Positions 24,775-39,900 of a stretch of 64,000 nucleotides of DNA are shown piece after piece. The stretch is from Anarhynchus alexandrinus. Its lineage: Eukaryota > Chordata > Aves > Charadriiformes > Charadriidae. Both the position numbers and the translations under genes were made by a program. The stretch is from NCBI GenBank assembly GCA_008711295.1, contig VUYV01000326.1:467809-531808 (forward strand), written 5' to 3'. Under the pieces are notes generated by a model, which searched no databases, was not told the origin of the DNA, and was given only the letters and a program-made list of their open reading frames with translations. Position 1 is the first letter of the stretch. Every line of letters begins with the position of its first letter.

Positions 24775-24985
24775 TGCCGCTGCCGTCGCGACAGCGTGTT
24801 GGGCCGAGCTCCGCTCTCTTCCCACGCGTTGACCCCTCCGCCGCAATCAGCAGGACCCTCTGCGCAAGAGAACACGATCCGCGGAGAGGGGCCGGCTGCG
24901 CTCTGTGCCGGCAGCGCCCGGCGCTGGCCGAGCCGGGGGAGCGCCCCAGCCCCGCGGAGAAGGGGCCACCCTCCTCCGTGGGCTG
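24775..24985. promoter_or_regulatory. Small CpG island inside the large NRG2 intron
   Basis: By eye I count 25 CpG dinucleotides in 24781-24960, in strongly GC-rich sequence with GC-box-like and CCGCGG-type words. The flanks on both sides have very few CpGs. CpG retention normally means germline hypomethylation, as at promoters or enhancers. A minus-strand open frame of 153 codons spans it (25192-24731), but it has no recognised motif and no convincing donor, so I do not call an exon. It could be an alternative NRG2 promoter, an antisense or bidirectional promoter, an enhancer, or a local GC-rich quirk. Confidence 0.6.
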
Positions 24986-27900
24986 CAGGGAAGCAGCTAG
25001 CTGTAAATTCCGTTTGGGACTCTGGGCACTGCCCAGTGGAGACACTAACACAGCGTGTCTCCTGCCTTGTCCAGAGCGCGGCTTCCCAGCATTGTTCTGA
25101 ATAGCTCTGGACCCCCACTGAAGCGCAGCGATGGGTGGCTCACACTGAAATGTCCCCCAACCAGGCTGATTTACAGCTGCCAGGAGTCTCAAGGATGTCA
25201 GCTCTTCCTGATTAATTTTTTTATCCTTATTTTCCCTCGTTTTATATTTGAATATTGCTTATTGCAATATTCTTCAGAACTATTCTCTGGAAAGCCATAC
25301 CGGCTAATTTTTGGCTTGTAAATTGCTCATGAGCAGTTTGTGGCTTGTGTTTAAAAAAAAAAAATCAAGCAACTCTGGCTCATTTTGGTTGGATAAAGAG
25401 ATTTTGTGGCCTCCATCAATTCTAGTCCCTGACAGCAGTGACAGAGCTCTTATTATCACAAACATACAGTTGCAATTTTAAAATTTGCTTCCTGTGACTC
25501 TTCGTTAAAATTTAATCAACAGTTACTGCTTCCACAAACATTTCCGGCAGAAAATTCACTTTATAGAATATTCACGGGCAACAAATAAGAAGGAAGGTAA
25601 AGCAAGTCTGAGTTCCTGATGTGAGCAAGCCCTTGCTGGTTGTCCACTTACTCCACTGAAGGATTTAGGGAAGAGAGCACAGGAAGGTGTGACACAAGTC
25701 ATTTTCTCGGAGATACTGCAGAATGCAAGCAACCAAAAACAAAGACCAATGAATGAAGCAGCAAAATGTGGGTGAAGAAAAGACAATCGGCAACATAGTG
25801 GGGGGCCAAGCAGAAAGACTATTCTGAGTTCAAAATGGAGATGGGTTTATTGGACCTGCTTTACATCTAGCTGCAGATCACAAGGTGGGAACTTTCGCCA
25901 AACTGGCCAACAGATCCCGCACAACACAAACAACTTAAGGTGAAAACCAGAGTTCTGAACAAAAGATGGTTGTTGAGCAAAAAAGCTATTAATAGTGCTG
26001 GGTTTTATCCCAGAAATGTTGCGTAAAGTGGGACAATTCACATCCCTTCTCTGTGCTTCCATTTCCTCTCTCAAAGATCCCACTTAATATATTTGGGGCA
26101 GGGACTGTCTCTTGTTATGACTCTGTGCTGTGAATAGCACAAGGGGAACAATGCTGCAGTCAGGACCTCTGGATGCCACCACAAATGCCAATTTTAAGCA
26201 GCAGTGACAAGAAGCGGAAGAGCTTGGGATCCAAGGCAGACCTGAGAAAAGACAAGGCATAGCGTGGGATTCATCCTGTATTACAAGCATGGATGGTTCT
26301 CGTCTCCGTACAAGAGTGACAGGGAAAAGCAAGGAAGCAGTTGAGCTAGACGACAAAGAAATCTTCCTGCCCAGACACTCCAGCTTGAGCAAAATTCCTC
26401 CAGAGCTGCTCGTTCACTTGTGATCTCTCACTGCTCCTCCCCATCACCATCTCCCCAAGCCATCCCTGAATAGCTCCGGGCAGAGGAACTATTGCCTGGC
26501 AGAGGAACACCCAGAAACCCAAAAAAGGGATGTTCAGGGGTCTGAGACAGAGCATGCAAAACCTGACAGAAAGAGTGGGGTCTCCTCTGCTGGGGAATAT
26601 TTTTGTAGGAAACACTCAGTATAAATACCCTGTGCATGTGACTTTCTGATAAACATGTAGAAGGTGCAGGGGTTATGAGGAGCTGCCCTGGAAAGGCCTG
26701 GATAGACCTTTACCATCATCAGCATCTACAAAAACAGCCTGGAAAGGCCCAAAGACAGGGTTCATGGGGACAACAAATCACAGGATTACAAGAATAAGTT
26801 TGGAAGAAGCCTTCAGAAGTTGAGCAGACCACATCCCTGCCCTGAGGTGGGATCAACCATGCAACATCCATCAAACTCACCAGGACACAGACACACAAAC
26901 AACCTAGTACTACACATCTACACTGCATCCCACAGAGTGCCCCAGGACCTGGCTGACTTCAAGGATATACCTGATCCCAACCTCACGCCCTCCCCAGCAG
27001 GCAACACTAGATCGCCTCTGGGAAAACGCCCAGGGTCCCTGCGAGAAAGGCTGTCCGTACAAGGGCACACTAGTGAGCAGGTGAGGGGGAACTCAGCCAC
27101 ATTATCAACTATTGAGACCTGCGAGGCTCTTTTGGTCCTCAAGTGCAAAACAGATGTTCCACTTATTCCCAAAGATGTAGCCTGTCTCTCCCTTTGTCTC
27201 CCAGTCCTTTACACTGCCCCTTCTTTCTGTTTTGTTCTCCTTGCCCATGCCAGCTGCCACCAATCACAAGTAACCAAAATCGCTCATCTTTGTCCTTCCT
27301 GTCTCGATTCACCTTGGCTGTGAGAGGCATGTTTTTTTTCTTTCCTTTGCAAAATCAATGATCTTGAAAACCTTGAACATCACTCTTAAGCCCCAGCATC
27401 CTCCTCCTTTCATTTCTGGAGATGCTGGCTGCCTCCCACATCTCAGTGAAGAGCTCCAGACAGCCTTGTCTTCATAAAATCGAGAGGGCCTGGATCATCC
27501 TCTCCGACAGGCACCTGAATATTGGTGCTGCTTTTCTGGTTTTCTGCCAGTTTGGGATGGTGCATCAGGAGCTCCACTCTCACACACAGCTCAGAAATAC
27601 TTCAGTGCTGTCTTGAGTCTGTGTCGCTCGCTGGTCACACTCTCCCCCTGGCTGCAGGATGTAGAAGCTGAGCTTCCACTTGTACTCACACTCTGTGAGA
27701 GGTGACCGCTCTTCACCCTCATGCCCTGCTTGTCCCTGCAGTGGCATCTCCTCTACATAACGGTCAAGCCTGGAACACCAAGAGAAGAAAGCCTTCCTGC
27801 TCACCTAGAGGCTGCTGTTTGTAGTTACAGGACCCTCATACACGTACAGAGGACGGTCCATGCCAGATCCGCTTTTATAATGGTGCTTCTGAGCAAGGAC

Positions 27901-30900
27901 CCATGCCAGGAGTCACCTGGGTCTCACCCAAAGCCAGGGGATCATGAAGACTGAACATCACAGTCAAGCACAGCCTACCCTATTATGCTTTTCATCTCAT
28001 TTTTCAGCTTGCACCCCTCCCTTTGTAATTTGGTGGTAAATAAATGTCTGGTCAAAATATCAGATAATTAACTGGGAGCGTCTTTGTGAACATGAACAAA
28101 AGCTAAACGGACACCTCAGACAGGATGACACATCAGCCCTGCCATACGAAGGATATTTTGAAAAACCTCCCCAGGTAACTAAAGACGAACAGATCCAACT
28201 TCCCAAGTACACTCACAGACTCCCCTTAATTGCTGTAGGAGCCCCAAGGAAACGCAGCAGAGGCTAACTATGCGCGGCTCACCATGAAGGGCAGCAATTG
28301 GCAAGACTTTAGCTCCCAACACTGCGCTCTCCTTCACTCCCCTGACAATTTGACACACTGCTGTTTATCCTAATCCATTGTTCATGGTCCTCCCCACCCA
28401 GTTTTCAGCCCATGTGATGCTCCCCTGTCCCTACCAACTGGAATTAATTTGGGGTGCTAGGGCTCTATCAAGAGACTTTACTACAATCTAAATGCTGGCA
28501 AAATATTACCTGCTTTCATGCAGATATTTTGGCCTTTCATCAGACACCCAGAGAGAACAAGCAAGCCATCACATTCTTCTGGGGCAGTTGGCTTGCAATT
28601 CCTGGCTGCCGCAGTGATCCTCTGAATAACCAGGTATCTTTGAGAGGGAGATCCTGGTCAGCAAGGACTCTTTAATAACGTAGACCTCATTCTCCCAGAA
28701 TTCCCCTCTACCTCTAACTTGTTATGTAAAGCTGATGCTGCTAAAACATTTAGCTGAACTTAGGTCAAGAGAAGATGGCTTTTGAAAGACTTCCAGTGGT
28801 TCATCTGCAATAAAGGGCTGAGGAATAAATCATTTCAGCCCTGATGAGTCCTCAAGCAGCCAACTGTTAGCAGGGTAACTCCAGCAGCGAAGAACAGGGG
28901 AAGGCTTCGGTGACGCGTGGGGACTCATGACAGGCACAGAGAGTGGCCAGAAAAGACCACCATGCTGCAGAGAGGCTGCCATGTTGGGTTAGACCATGCT
29001 CCTTGCTAGACAGGGACCTCCACTTCATGGCAGCGAGTATCACTTACTCCTTTTGAATAACTTCCCAGTAGGGAAGTCTTCTGCATTCTCTCAAGGACAG
29101 AGCTGTTTTTCTGCCCTGATGCCCAGAGGCTTATAATCCCCGCGTGCATTTTTACCCTAGTTAATCCAGCTGAGAGCATGCCTATGCTTCATATAACTGT
29201 CTCTCCCTCTCTGCCAGTCCTGCCATGCTCTTGCCCTCAGTGACTGCAGTGACAACTTCCAGGGGATACTGATGTACCAAGTGAAAACCTGCCGGGAGCA
29301 GTTAGGGATGTCTGGGCTTCCACCTTTGGCCTCAGCGGAGACATAAAGACAGAGTGCTTCATTTACGAGATTTTCTGTACTGCCACTGTGTCCCTTCTCC
29401 TCTCAGAGACCTCAGATTTTGATCCTGTGGGGTGCAAGCTGTTTCCAGGATCCCTTCCCCCACTCCCATATACAAAGCTCCTTCCCTACTCACACACCAT
29501 CCTTGCAAGAGCTACAGTAATGCTTCACACGGAAAGCACTAGCAGCCTTGTACCAGTGTGACCGGGGACATGGGACCTCCATCCACCACCAGGAGCCCGG
29601 CTGGGGACCACCACATCTCTGACCCCAGCTCAGCAGGCACAGTCCACCCGTGGACCGCAGTCAGCTCCTCATAGGACCATTTCCCCACCATCTCAGGTCT
29701 GGCATGGTGGGGCTGAGACAGCACTGGAGGGGTGGATTTGAAGAGAAGGCTTCAGGAAGCTTCACGCTCTGCCACGTGAGGGCCACAGATGACACCCAGG
29801 GTGGCCAGTCTGATAGCTCTCGATAAGGACCATATTTGCAGTCTGCAAAGCAAAATACCATACCTACACGCAAATCCCGTAGCACACTGCCCCAGCAACT
29901 CAGCCAGCTCACGTGGACTGCAAGCGCAGCACGGAAGGGCTGCTGACTCAGGGTAATTCATCAAGTTGAGTCCCAGGCTGCTCTGACAGGTTTGGACTCG
30001 AGCAGCTAATCCAAGCCCAAACCTGAGGAAGGGGGACTGTCAACTCGGGTTGCTCTGCGCAGCCTCTCTGCTCAGGGTGGCTTTTCCAGAGGGTACCAAG
30101 ATCCCCAAGGGTGGGCTCTGCTCTGAAGTGGTCCCCCTTTTCTGGGTACACCGGGAGCCTGAGGGCACCAGCCTTCATCCTACCACCCCCTCGCCTCCTC
30201 CACGGTGCTAACTGGAGCCAGCATGGAGAATCCAAGGCCAGCTCAGAACACAGCTGCCACAAGAGCCTTCGGCTGCTTAGGTCAAGGGGAGTTGTTCAAC
30301 CAAGTCCAGCCAGCAGCATGGTAAAAACACCAGCCCTTTTTCTGCAGAATAAGAGGGTTTAAGGCAGGAATCTGGTGCAGAACAGTTCTTTCCCTTTAAA
30401 TTCACACCCTAGGCCAAGCAAGTTTTGCAAGAGGCTCCCTGTGCAGACAAGCCCCGAGGCTTCAATGCAGAAAAACACCCCTGCTGGGGGAAGCACCCAA
30501 GCCATTTGGAGGCCAGGGCCCCGAGTATTACAATGGGGCGGCTGCTAAGCCTGCACGTGGCGGAAGAGATGGGGCAGGCTCAGAGGCGTGTGGGTCTCCA
30601 TTAGCGTGAGAAGACAGCAAATGTGTACCGTGCCTCTTCTGACCTGCAAAAAAGACCACGGAGAGAAGAAAGGGAAAGGAGGAGAGGACAGACAGATGCC
30701 ACACACTCAGCTCAGCTCACTTGGAAATCATGAATTGGGCCTTTTCTCCTTCTCAAAAATGGTGATATTGGATTAAATATAACAATCTATGCATCTAGAG
30801 ATATGTTTGAGGCTTGTTACTATCATTGATATTATGAATGTTTAGGCCCCAGAAAGAACACACTGGCTTTGCCCTGTGATGACAAAGGATAAGAGAAATT

Positions 30901-33900
30901 GGAGATTCCCAGAAAATAAAGCAAGTACACCACCTGGGGCTTTACGGGAAATAGCAGATTATCACAGTTCTGGCAATAAAACCAAAACTGCTGGCAGTGC
31001 TTCAGATTATTACTGCTTCTTCTTTCTTTTTTAACCCCCCAAAATGAATAAGACACCTACCTAACCCCGTAAGAAAACCAGAGCTGTGACTCATGCCATC
31101 TCTCTCAAACACTAGCTCAAAACATTACCAACACGAAATGTTACAACACATGAAATGAGCAATGGCCCTGCTAACACGAGGCTTGTTCTTAAAATTGCAT
31201 GTCCTGCCCACATTTTCTAAATATAGGATAGACAAGGAAACCTCTCCAGAAGCAGTAATAATTCAAACAACCAACCAAATACATGCTACGTGGACAGAGG
31301 TGGTTTTGAAGTCTGTTATCAACAGATTTCCATTGTACAACATTTCTTTGCCACTCCTGCTTTCTCTTCTGCCCATCAGCAGCAGGTAGAATGGATAAGC
31401 CCCACCACAGAAAGAAGCAATTCCCTGAAATGCAACTCAGGAAAGACCTAAGCAACAACAGCAGCATTGCTTGTCTGCAGATTCAGGAGGGCAGTCTTAC
31501 ACCTGGAAGTTTGCCAGTAGAAGACCTAGAAGTATTATTGAGAAAAATTAAAGCTTGTGAGGTCTGTGGAAGCCGGGGTCACTTGCACTGGGAAACGTCT
31601 GCAGCACCTACACCATCAGCAGCAGGACAGACCAGCACCCATGAGCCTGCTTTGACAAATTAGTTGAGAAACAGGAGCACTGAAGAGGCATAAGCATGCG
31701 CTGTAACCAGTACACAAGGGCTAGGTGCTAGGGCTACACAGCCCAAAATTTTAGCATGCCTTTACTGCTGCTTTACCAATACTGGTATCCAAGCAAGTGA
31801 CAGAAAAGCTTGCTTAGAACGTCTTCATGTAGCAATGTTCTTTCCTGATTGCAGTGTAGACATCACGACGGCTGGGCGAGGACTGTTCGCCCATGGCAAC
31901 CTTTTTCACTTGACAGCTCTTCTTTGGTTATCAACAAATGTCTTCATCCTCGTGCCTGAAAGTGCACAACTGTGAATCAGGAAAGCTGAGTCAGTTCCTC
32001 AGTCTTGTCGTTAAAGAACGGGCTGCTGCAGTGCAGCATGGGTGCCTACACGCAACCACTGCGGCACGGGATGAGCACTGTCCTTCACCTCCTGCAGGAA
32101 ACTCAAGTGCTCATTTAACCATCATCCACAACCGTTCCTCCAGATGTTTACCATTTTCTCTCCCAGCTACCAGCATTATTTGCCAAGATGTCCCTCCTGA
32201 AATCCACCCACTGACGTTTCTTCAGGGGGTCCCCCAAACCAAGGTACCCAGGAGTATACCGTGTCTCTCCCTTGATCTAAACGTGACCACTTCAGATGGC
32301 AGAAAGGTTTCCTTATTCCTAAATGGTCTCACTAGCCCTGCTAGATAGAAAGGCTGTGCCCAGGGCTCATCAGGGTGGGCAGTGGGAAGAACACACAGAA
32401 ATAAGTAATTCGTGCAGCCTCCCATCTTCCTGAGATTACCTCTTTAGGGGAAAAGGTTCAGATTCTGGACAAAGACTATTCATACTTGGAAGGACTGGGA
32501 GAGGTAACCCAGGACTGAGTGGGAAATGTTCTTTCGAGTAGAGAAAACGCATGGACACTATTATACACACACTGCTTTTGGTACTGAGTCATCATTTCAT
32601 GTAAGATCCAGGGTAATTTCTGTTTGGGGCCGAATGTCTTTTTCTTGATCATATAACTGGCATCTCCGCAATGTTAGGACCTCTTCTGCGAGCTGTGTTT
32701 GTTACCCAACAGGCAGCTGGAGAGTTTATTTTAGCATTCATTAATCGTGCCTCTCACGCAGACTCTCAGCGCAAATACAGAAACCTAATCTCATTTATTG
32801 ACAAATGTGAAGCAAAATACACTTCCATGCCAAAGAGAAGTTCATCACATTCCTTGTCCTTGCCCTTCAGGCAAAAGCCTGAATGAGCAGATGAAACACG
32901 CATGATCTCTGGAAGGGAAACAAATTGCTTCTTGGGTAGCAGCAATCAGGCAGACTCCTCGCCTTTGAAAGGCAGCCTGCCCAGCTCCAGCACCTCAACC
33001 TATGGATCCAGAACCTGTTAGCAAGACTTTCTGGGTCTGAATCACTTTAACACCTCAGTCATTTTCAGGCAACCAAGATTCTTACCGCAAGATCTGCAAT
33101 TTGCTCTGCTCACAGCAGAAGTCACACAGCCGGGACATTGTCTGATGTGGAACTGCTGCTGCTGCACAAGCTGCTGTGTCCATCAGCGATTGCATCATGG
33201 AGCAGGCACAGCAGCAGGACAGGCTGGCTGGCTGAGAACGCCCTGCCTTGCATTGCCAGCTGTCTACCCAAAACGGAGGAATGTACCAGCAGCAGTAGCC
33301 ACTGGAGTGTCTCCCAAGCCTCTTCCCCATCGGTATTCCTCTTGCTTGCAAACCCTGCAATGGAAGCCAGTCAGGTGATTTTTTTTTTTTTTTGGCTTTG
33401 GCTTTGTAGCGCAGCTGAGGCTTCTCTCCTGCAGAGAGCAGCAAGTTGGCATGGGCACAAGTGAAGCTGGTTACCTTGCCGTGCAGATCAACTGTGCCAG
33501 CAGCTGAAAGATCCCCCCTCCCTCTGCCTGACCCAAACTCAGCATTCCTCTCTTCCAGCTCTGTCCCACTCGCCAGAGCTTGGAAATGGGCGCAGGAGAT
33601 AGGCATCTGAACACCCATGCAGGGCAGGCAAGGGGGACATGGCCAGGTTCAAGGGAGCAGGCAGCACCTTCGCCTCAGCTCCCTGACCAGTTTTCTCACA
33701 AGAGCATCAATAGCCAGTTCCCTGCTGGGACTTGAGCTCATTTGCTGGTCTGACTTCTCACATCATGAATGTGGGAGCTCTATCAATAATCTGCCCATCA
33801 GCAGGTGCTCTGAGTAGACTCCACAAACCCATGCCTGTGCACGCACCACTCCTGGAGTAAGGACAGTTTGCCCCCTGAGCAAGGAGGCTTCTCTCCAGGA

Positions 33901-36900
33901 GCATTTAAGTCAAGCCGAGAGGTGGGAAACACAAAGAGCTCTTTTGGTGTGCTTTGAAGCAGAGACATAGCTGCTGAGCATGGGGGTTTTGTCAATGGTT
34001 TGACTGGAGGAAGAGATGTACAAGAGGCAAACGAGGAGAAACAGGCTTTGCCAGAGCACCGTGCTAGCCAAAATCTGCATACCCACAACCCCCAGAGGGC
34101 TGGAGTGCATCAGGAACCAGGGGACTCTTGCAAAGTGCCATCATGGACTTCAAAGTGGAATAAAAACTTCACGTGAGCACAAACATATGTACACATGCAC
34201 AGATAACACAGTTTCGGAGTTGGAATAAAGTCCCAGCCTTCAAATCAAAAAACTGTTGAAAGCAAGAGGGTCGGATGCTCAGCTGCTACATATCACAAAC
34301 ACACCAACAAAGCCAGACGAGATAGGTGAAAGAAACATCTGTTGAGAACCTGGCTGATGGATTTTAACCTGATTTTACCCTCAAGTTAAGCAAAAGTGCA
34401 AATTCTGACACCAAAAAGGGGTTTCTCTGAAGGGCTTCCAAACATCAGTCAAAGATGCAGGAAATCTGCTTCAAATTTTTAGGGTGTTTTTTTAAAAACA
34501 AACCACTAAAGCACCTGACAATGTAGTTTTAAGGTAAATTAAAGTTTCACTGCTTCCCTAAAGAACACGTTTTCTGTCCATCCCACACCTTTGTAGCTGT
34601 CTTTCTTTTTCTGAGCTGTCAGCCACTGAGTCTCAGACTCAGAGTGCAAATGCAGTTCCCTTCCCCTCCCTATCCTCACCAGGCATGAAAGTTCATCAAG
34701 AAAAACTAGGCTCTGACTTCCATGCGTAGTCAAAAATTTAAGGGGATAGTAAGGATGCAATAAGCTATAGAAGAGCTCCAGGACCACCGGACTCCGGACT
34801 CTGATCTTCACCATTACTGCGTGGAGACAGCCTTGTGTGGCTTATTGCTCTTCTCTGTAAAGAAGCTCTCCCTCATATTGAGGAGCTCTTACCTTCCAGA
34901 CATGCCTGAACTAAAATCTTTTATAAGGGCTGGTGACTGAGTCTGCCAAGCCTAATTACCAGAGTTATTAATTACCTAAATATTTAATTTTTACCATTAC
35001 TACTTGTATTTGTTGTTACAATTTGGAATATCTGAAAAACGCAGCACCATAACGCTGCCCTCGTCAGAGGGGAGATAATCCCAGGTCACGTCAGTTCAAA
35101 AGACAGCTTTCTGTCTGCAGCACAGCACAGGAGCCAGGACCATGTCCTGGCCAGGAGGCCGCGCATGTCTTGCACAGCTCTGGATGCTCTCATGGGTTGT
35201 TGAGGGAACCTGCAGTTTTGTTCTGATCAGGCCCTTGCGAGCCCTGTGAGAGCTTCCCTCCTGGGCAGAGTCACATCTCCCCATCACGTGAGTGTTGTTA
35301 TCCTGCCCCAGACAGGAGGTCAGTGCAACAGGTGATGCATGTCCAAGCTCCAGACCAAGTTCAGAGGCCTTTGCCCTCCCAAACCGCCTCTGCTGCCAGC
35401 ACGTCCCTCCACCTCGCTGGTGCTGGCAGACCAGTGGAGGGTGACCAGCCGCCAGGACAGCACGCGCTGACAGAAACCAGGGCGAGTGGCTTGACACAGC
35501 ACCGAGCAAACTTCTGGTGAAGCAGCAGCGGTGGGTGGCTCCTACCCAGCTTTCCACTCCCCTCCAGCCTTATCCTCAGTGACAAAGGAAAGCTCCAGCT
35601 TATCTCACTGCCTGACGGCTTCTACCTTGAACACGGTCTCCAGCACAGGGCGGACGGCCAACCTTTGCTGGGACTTCACAGTCCTGCGACTTTCCGGCCA
35701 GAGGAAATTGCCTGGATTTACAGGCCTAGTTGTGAGCTGCAAGCTCACCTGCTCTTGGACTTAGGTTCTTCAAGCTCTCCTCAAGAAACACTTTTTTTTT
35801 ACGGAGCTTTGCTCCCAGAAGAACAGAAGTACATCCAAGCAAGAGCCGTGTGTGACTGACAGCGCCACTTATTGCTTACTGCAAGGGCATGGCCCCACAA
35901 TAACAAAGCTCCCAGTCACTTAAAAAGGCACAGGGTCATACGACGCCCATGCTGAACTCCCCTTATGCACCTGAAAGAGTTCATTGGAGTCCAAGGGGAA
36001 ATGAGGAGGGGTCAGAGGAACGAGAGGCTCATTTCTCCTCCTCTCGCTGCTTCTGGAGTTATGACACAGAAGAAGTGGGATGCAGGTCCACGCACTCACC
36101 CTGCCCTAGTCTCATCCCATCTTCTCCAGTGGTTTTTGAGTTCAAATACATGCTGCAGTCCCATTAGCACTTGCCTCAGTGGTGAGGCAAGACAGGAGAT
36201 CAGGGCAGCACTCGGAGCAGGAGGCTGGCAGTCCAGAAGCAAGAAGAAGGATGACAGAGCCATGCTGTTCATGGCAACACAGCTTTCCTTTAGCCGCTTT
36301 GCAGCTGGAGCCTGTCACATTAACAAAGGCAGGAGAATGAGCCGAGGGCATGATCTCAAAGGTCGGCAGCCAAGCTGTGCGCAACCCCCCTCCAGATGTT
36401 CCTCCTCTCACCAGAGCCTGCCTTTCCCAGGTTACTTACATCCACCTCCAAAAAGGGATTGCAAATGGGATGCCCAAGGATCTGACTCACCAGCTTTTGG
36501 ATCCATAGTGGGATTACTTACTTAATGTACCATTCTGCTCCATCCTGCCCCTCTGCCAGGAGTTCATAGCCCCCTAGTCTGCCTGAATGGAGAGATGGGT
36601 TATTCCTCAACCCTGCTGGGTCTCTCTCCCATAACCCTTCTGTTTGTATTAACACCTGAGACTAGAAGCCAGGGGCAGTGGAGGAACAGAGCCACATGCT
36701 CATAGATCAATCCCTCCTTCTTCAGAGCTAGCGAGCTCCAGCAAAAAGACCAGAAAGCAGCTGGGACATATAACCTCTTCCTTTACCCCAGCGTGAATCA
36801 CTGGAGCTTGTGAGTCAGACCCCCTCCGTTCCCAAAGCTAAGCAAGTTACTGCATGTTCACTGATCCGTGGTAACTGGCCACATGCGTGCTCTCACCCAC

Positions 36901-39900
36901 ATGGCAATGGCATCAGCGGTCCATTAGTTTAGCCAGTGGAAATGCTCTAGTGAAAACATGCATGTGGACAGATCCTGGAGCACAGCTGACATCTGGTACC
37001 TTGTGTGCCTGGGTGTTTATAGAAAACAAAACTGCTACTGTAGGATATCCGCCGTGGGTTATCCTTCTTGTAAACAAACCTTTTGCCTAATGTTCTTATG
37101 AGCTCCTTAGAACTGGAGTCTTTCCTACAAACAGATGACTAAGAACAAATCAAGCACAAATCAAGAGCGTGTTCACCCTGCAACGTGGACGGAGCTCACA
37201 CAGAGGTACCTTAGCCAGCAGGGAAGTAGCTGTTCTGGTTGCACTACTGTTGAGTACCTCTGGTAGCATGAGCTCCCACCACAAAGCCTGCACCTAGCAC
37301 CTGCAAGGGACTTGCACATCCCTCGCCAATCTCTGTGTTAATGTGGCACCACTCTAAAGCACCCCAGGCTGGTAGACCTGGCTAACGTACACCTGCTTCT
37401 GCTGCAATCCCACCGCTGCCTCGCGCCCAGGGGCACCCTTCCTCCTTAAGACCTCTGGAGTTTCAATCTCAATACCCTTCTGCAAAAACTTTCTACCAAA
37501 TCCTGACTCATCTGGGAACTGAGGTCAAGCTGGTTCCTAAAGAAACATGAGACATTCTCTGCAGAGACTCTACACCTGCTCTCCGAGTAGTTTTCCAGCA
37601 CTAGCATTTGCCATGGGCAGTTCAAGAGAAAGGCACAATTCCTGTGTTCCCTGCCTTATTAGCACTGACAAACAACAAAAACCTTGAGCACACGCAATGT
37701 TTTCCTCAGCACCAAGTAAAAATAAGAGAGAATGCCTGGAATCGCTGGGGAATTTAACCAACGAAATGCTTTACATTTCTCTGGTCTTTTCTCCCAAGCG
37801 ACCTCACGGAAGTACAGATGAAACACAGACTGTTCCCAGTCTCGTAGCCCTTCCCTTTCCACTTTGCTCCTTGCCTACACCACTGTCAAGGCTTCCTCCA
37901 GCCCTTTTGCTTCTCCTCCTGCCTGTCTCCCCGTGAGGCTGTGCGCTGACCTCCCGATCCACTGCCACAGCTCTGGCATTTGCTCCCCCTGTTCCGCTCT
38001 TAACTTCTGCATTGGCACCAGTCCACTTGTCCCACTACTCCAAATCTTTCAGGGTGTGAAAGATACCTACGCTCTTGCCTCAGTGTCAAGTCTTGCCCCA
38101 AGCCATCCAGTGTCTGATAAAGTACCATCTTCTCTTGCAGTGGGGAAGTTTTCTTCCAGACCTGAACTTTGCCAGCATAGCAGGAGCATTATACATTTAT
38201 TTGCTGGTCTGTTGCTACATTCTGCAGCTCACGTAGTCCCTGCTGGGTGTGCCTTCCACGTGTGTTGGGTGGGACACAGTCTGTCTGTCTTGCAATGCAT
38301 CTTACAAACATCTAAAAGAGGGATCCTAATGGTGGTTCTTCATAGGTGGACACCATCTCCCTCTGGAGGCCTTCACAGGCTGTTCCACTGGCTAGATCTG
38401 TAGCGGAGGCACTCTCTTTAGGACAGCTGCATTACTAGAGGCATAAAAATGCGAGTTTAGGTTAAAGATAGCCCTTGTCCTCAGAACAAAGCTAGCACTT
38501 CGCATGAGATCAGCAATCCTCTTTTACACATTCGTGGAAGGTAAAAGAAATTGTATTAAATGCCGCAGTGGAAGAATCCTCTCCTCCCCTGAGTTTGAGA
38601 GACCTCAGGGGAAATCTAGCACCCCCCAAGGCACATCGATGCTCTTTCAGCTCTCTCTTCCTCTAAGAGGTTTTTCTGCTGCTCTGATTCACTGGCAGAG
38701 AATAGCTCTACTACATGGGGCAGTTCCCCCAGACCAGCTGGCAGGGCTGGGGAGATCACCTCTGGAACTCGGAGGGTTTTTCCATGCCAGAGCTGTCCTG
38801 GAGCCCTCTGCAGCGCACACCATGAAGGGGTGTCTAGGGGTAATTTCCCATACAGACACCTATGAGCACGAGGGTAGATCAAAACTTTCACGGTGCCATA
38901 GGTAACAAAGTTTGGCCCTCAGCAGGCAGAGACTGGTCAGGGACGCCATGTGAAGAAGGAAGGCTTTCCACCCTGTTACCATTCCCTGAGTCTCCCCTGC
39001 ACCGGCCATTGAAAACAAATGTTCCTGTCTGGATATCGTGAGAGTCTTTTTAGGATTTTTGTAGGTTCCTCTTCTGCCTCCTGGTTTCAGAAGGGTCAGC
39101 ACACCCCGTTTGCATGGAAATACTACAACCTGGGGAAAAACAGAGAACACAAATTGCCCTTGCAGTGCAATGCCAGTCTCCTGATTTGTGCCAGGGCTGG
39201 GTTTTTGCATCAACCCAAGCATGCTGGAGAGGCAGTCTGAGGTCCAGCCACAAGCTAAAGAAATAGAGTCCACAGGATGCTCAGCTGCCTGGCATGAGGG
39301 TCTATGTACCAGGACTGAGGCATCTGCTCAGAAGTGATTGGGAGAGGAACTCTTCTCTTCTAAATGTCCTTTTGGGGAAACATTGTTGTGGTGCACCTCA
39401 AACCACATGGCAAAAGTGACCTATGATGGGAAAAGGTGTTCGCAGGTTCCGCTGATCCCAACCAGCCCAACCCAAAGTGGGATTTGGTTCAGAGACACCA
39501 CAGACAGCGAAGTGTCTTCCTCTGATGGACCCACGAAGCAAACAATGGGCAACCTCTGCAGCAATACAAGGCAAAGGAGTGACCTGGATCTAAGTAACCT
39601 GATTAGGAATGCAGGCAATAAAAGGACTGTGTTCATGCTGTGCAAGCCAAACCCAGAACCTTTCTTTTCTTTGACTGAGGTACAGGCAGGATCAATGCAA
39701 TCATCCCCAATTTTGCACTGCATCCATTAGTAAAGAGAATGGGTTTTGCCCTCTGGCCAAAGTGTCCAGTTGTGGGATTTATAGGTGATAAAACACCCCT
39801 ACCACGCATCTCAGCAGAGGACTAGGTTGTCAGCATGAGTAACTGCAGGAAAAGGGTCTTTACATGTCCCCCCTTGACCAATAAGCTATTGCAGGGCTTT

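Noticed and set aside
24731..25192. 153-codon minus-strand frame over the CpG island as an NRG2 first exon
   Set aside because: It lacks the expected first-exon features and I see no convincing splice donor. High GC alone explains the long frame, so only the CpG island is reported.
31391..31663. Frame containing CEVCGSRGH, suggestive of a zinc knuckle
   Set aside because: The full retroviral CX2CX4HX4C spacing is not met and surrounding residues show no gag similarity; probably chance.
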